Shown here: piece after piece, positions 5,535 through 6,144 of the stretch
Numbering within the stretch: position 1 is the first letter of the stretch
Layout: the number at the start of each line of letters is the position of its first letter
Origin: Thermococci archaeon
Lineage (GTDB): Archaea; Methanobacteriota_B; Thermococci; Methanofastidiosales; B48-G16
Length of the DNA: 6,144 bases
NCBI GenBank assembly: GCA_030668905.1
Contig: DAOVEQ010000066.1
Span: 1 to 6,144 of the forward strand
Reading direction: 5' to 3'
Translations under genes and position numbers: made by a program
The notes under the pieces: model-generated
The model's input: the letters and a program-made list of their open reading frames with translations, nothing else
Told to the model about the DNA's origin: nothing
Database searches by the model: none

Positions 5535-6144
5535 TTAAAGAATTTTTTTCAAGGAAAAGAAATATAGAAGAAAGGAAAGAGTTTTTTAAAAAAATTAAAA
5601 AGTATCTTATAAAAACAGGAGATTCAACGTATACTTATAACGATCCTCTTTTTCAGGAAAAGATGCATTCTCTTACAGGGGCTTATGACGAAAGTGTCCA
5701 CAAATTTTGCATACCTTCAGAAATTCAGAAAAGGAAATATCTCTTGGATCTTTTCTCTGGATTCGGATACAACGCTGCTGCCGCCCTGGAGTTCAATCCG
5801 GGATTAAAGATAGATATGATCGAAAAGAATCCAGAAATACTTGCATTAGGGTTATTGATCCCCGAAGTATGTGAAGCTCATAAAATAATAAAAGCTGCGA
5901 TCGAATCCTCACTTCATGATATAGGATTTATAAAGAACAGAGTCTATGAGACACCAAAAAATATACGTCTCTTTGTAGAAGACGCATTGAATTTTAGATA
6001 TGAAAATAATTATGATGTCATTTTTCATGATGCGTACTCTCCAAAAAGGAACTGGAAACCCTATTCTTTAATTTTTTTTAAGAAATTGTACAAAGTTTTG
6101 GATGAAAATGGAGTTTTACTTACATACTCTTCCTCTTCACCAAT
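5531..6144 (+). CDS. MnmC-like SAM-dependent tRNA methyltransferase (DUF752 family), 3' end cut by the window
   Basis: An open frame of 204 codons runs to the window edge without a stop. It is a class I SAM methyltransferase of the stand-alone MnmC2 / DUF752 (COG4121) type, predicted to methylate the aminomethyl group on the wobble uridine (position 34) of tRNA. The family's N-terminal signature is present: T-G-D-S-T-Y-T (29-35) and H46-S-L-T-G-A-Y-D-E-S (46-55). The SAM-binding loop is D73-L-F-S-G-F-G-Y-N (73-81), followed by the acidic E98 (D-M-I-E-K-N) at the end of strand two. D-A-Y-S-P-K-R-N (167-174) matches the family's D-A-F-S-P-K-x-N motif. There is no fused FAD-oxidase part within the visible frame, unlike E. 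coli MnmC, although the C-terminus is missing here. It starts at TTG, overlapping the rnz stop as TTGA, and is surely co-transcribed with rnz. Known chemistry is from bacterial relatives; the archaeal product is inferred. Confidence 0.88.
   Translation, partial: MIKEFFSRKRNIEERKEFFKKIKKYLIKTGDSTYTYNDPLFQEKMHSLTGAYDESVHKFCIPSEIQKRKYLLDLFSGFGYNAAAALEFNPGLKIDMIEKNPEILALGLLIPEVCEAHKIIKAAIESSLHDIGFIKNRVYETPKNIRLFVEDALNFRYENNYDVIFHDAYSPKRNWKPYSLIFFKKLYKVLDENGVLLTYSSSSP

Noticed and set aside
1..6144. CRISPR array, tRNA or rRNA gene, insertion sequence
   Set aside because: No spaced direct repeats, cloverleaf-like sequence, ribosomal RNA stretch or transposase pattern was seen; nearly the whole window is coding.

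Overview
The window is AT-rich and reads as archaeal. Internal genes carry archaeal-style Shine-Dalgarno sequences (GGAGG, GGTGAT). The two leading genes have no Shine-Dalgarno and appear leaderless. One promoter has a clean BRE plus TATA-type box. Arginine and isoleucine codons are rich in AGA/AGG and ATA. The gene set (archaeal short-form RNase Z, stand-alone MnmC-like methyltransferase, archaeal TadA/FlaI-type ATPase with two separate TadC/FlaJ-type membrane proteins) points to a euryarchaeote-like lineage. I cannot name the genus.

Layout. A short divergent promoter region (about 4581-4661) splits the window into two transcription units. Leftward (minus strand, 4580 to 29) is a tightly packed six-gene operon for a type IV pilus-like filament or secretion machine: a pilin-like protein (4580-4140), the motor ATPase (4140-2542), two platform proteins (2542-1691 and 1689-850) and two further small pilin-like proteins (848-423 and 418-29). 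Junctions are TAATG overlaps or gaps of 1-4 bases, which implies coupled translation. The operon appears to end in an A6-N6-T6 inverted repeat at the left edge. Rightward (plus strand) are ribonuclease Z (4662-5534) and, overlapping it by four bases with a TTG start, an MnmC-like SAM methyltransferase that runs off the right edge.

How the genes work together. The minus-strand operon supplies a cytoplasmic hexameric motor, a membrane platform split over two polypeptides, and three small single-span proteins with the look of archaeal minor pilins. No prepilin peptidase or obvious major pilin is present here, so those must be encoded elsewhere. The cargo or filament function cannot be read from the sequence. 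The plus-strand pair both act on tRNA: one trims the 3' end and the other is predicted to modify the wobble uridine.

No RNA genes, CRISPR arrays, insertion sequences or transfer boundaries are visible. Three start codons should be moved downstream from the longest-ORF choice (to 418, 848 and 1689), because each internal ATG has a well-placed Shine-Dalgarno and removes an otherwise long overlap.
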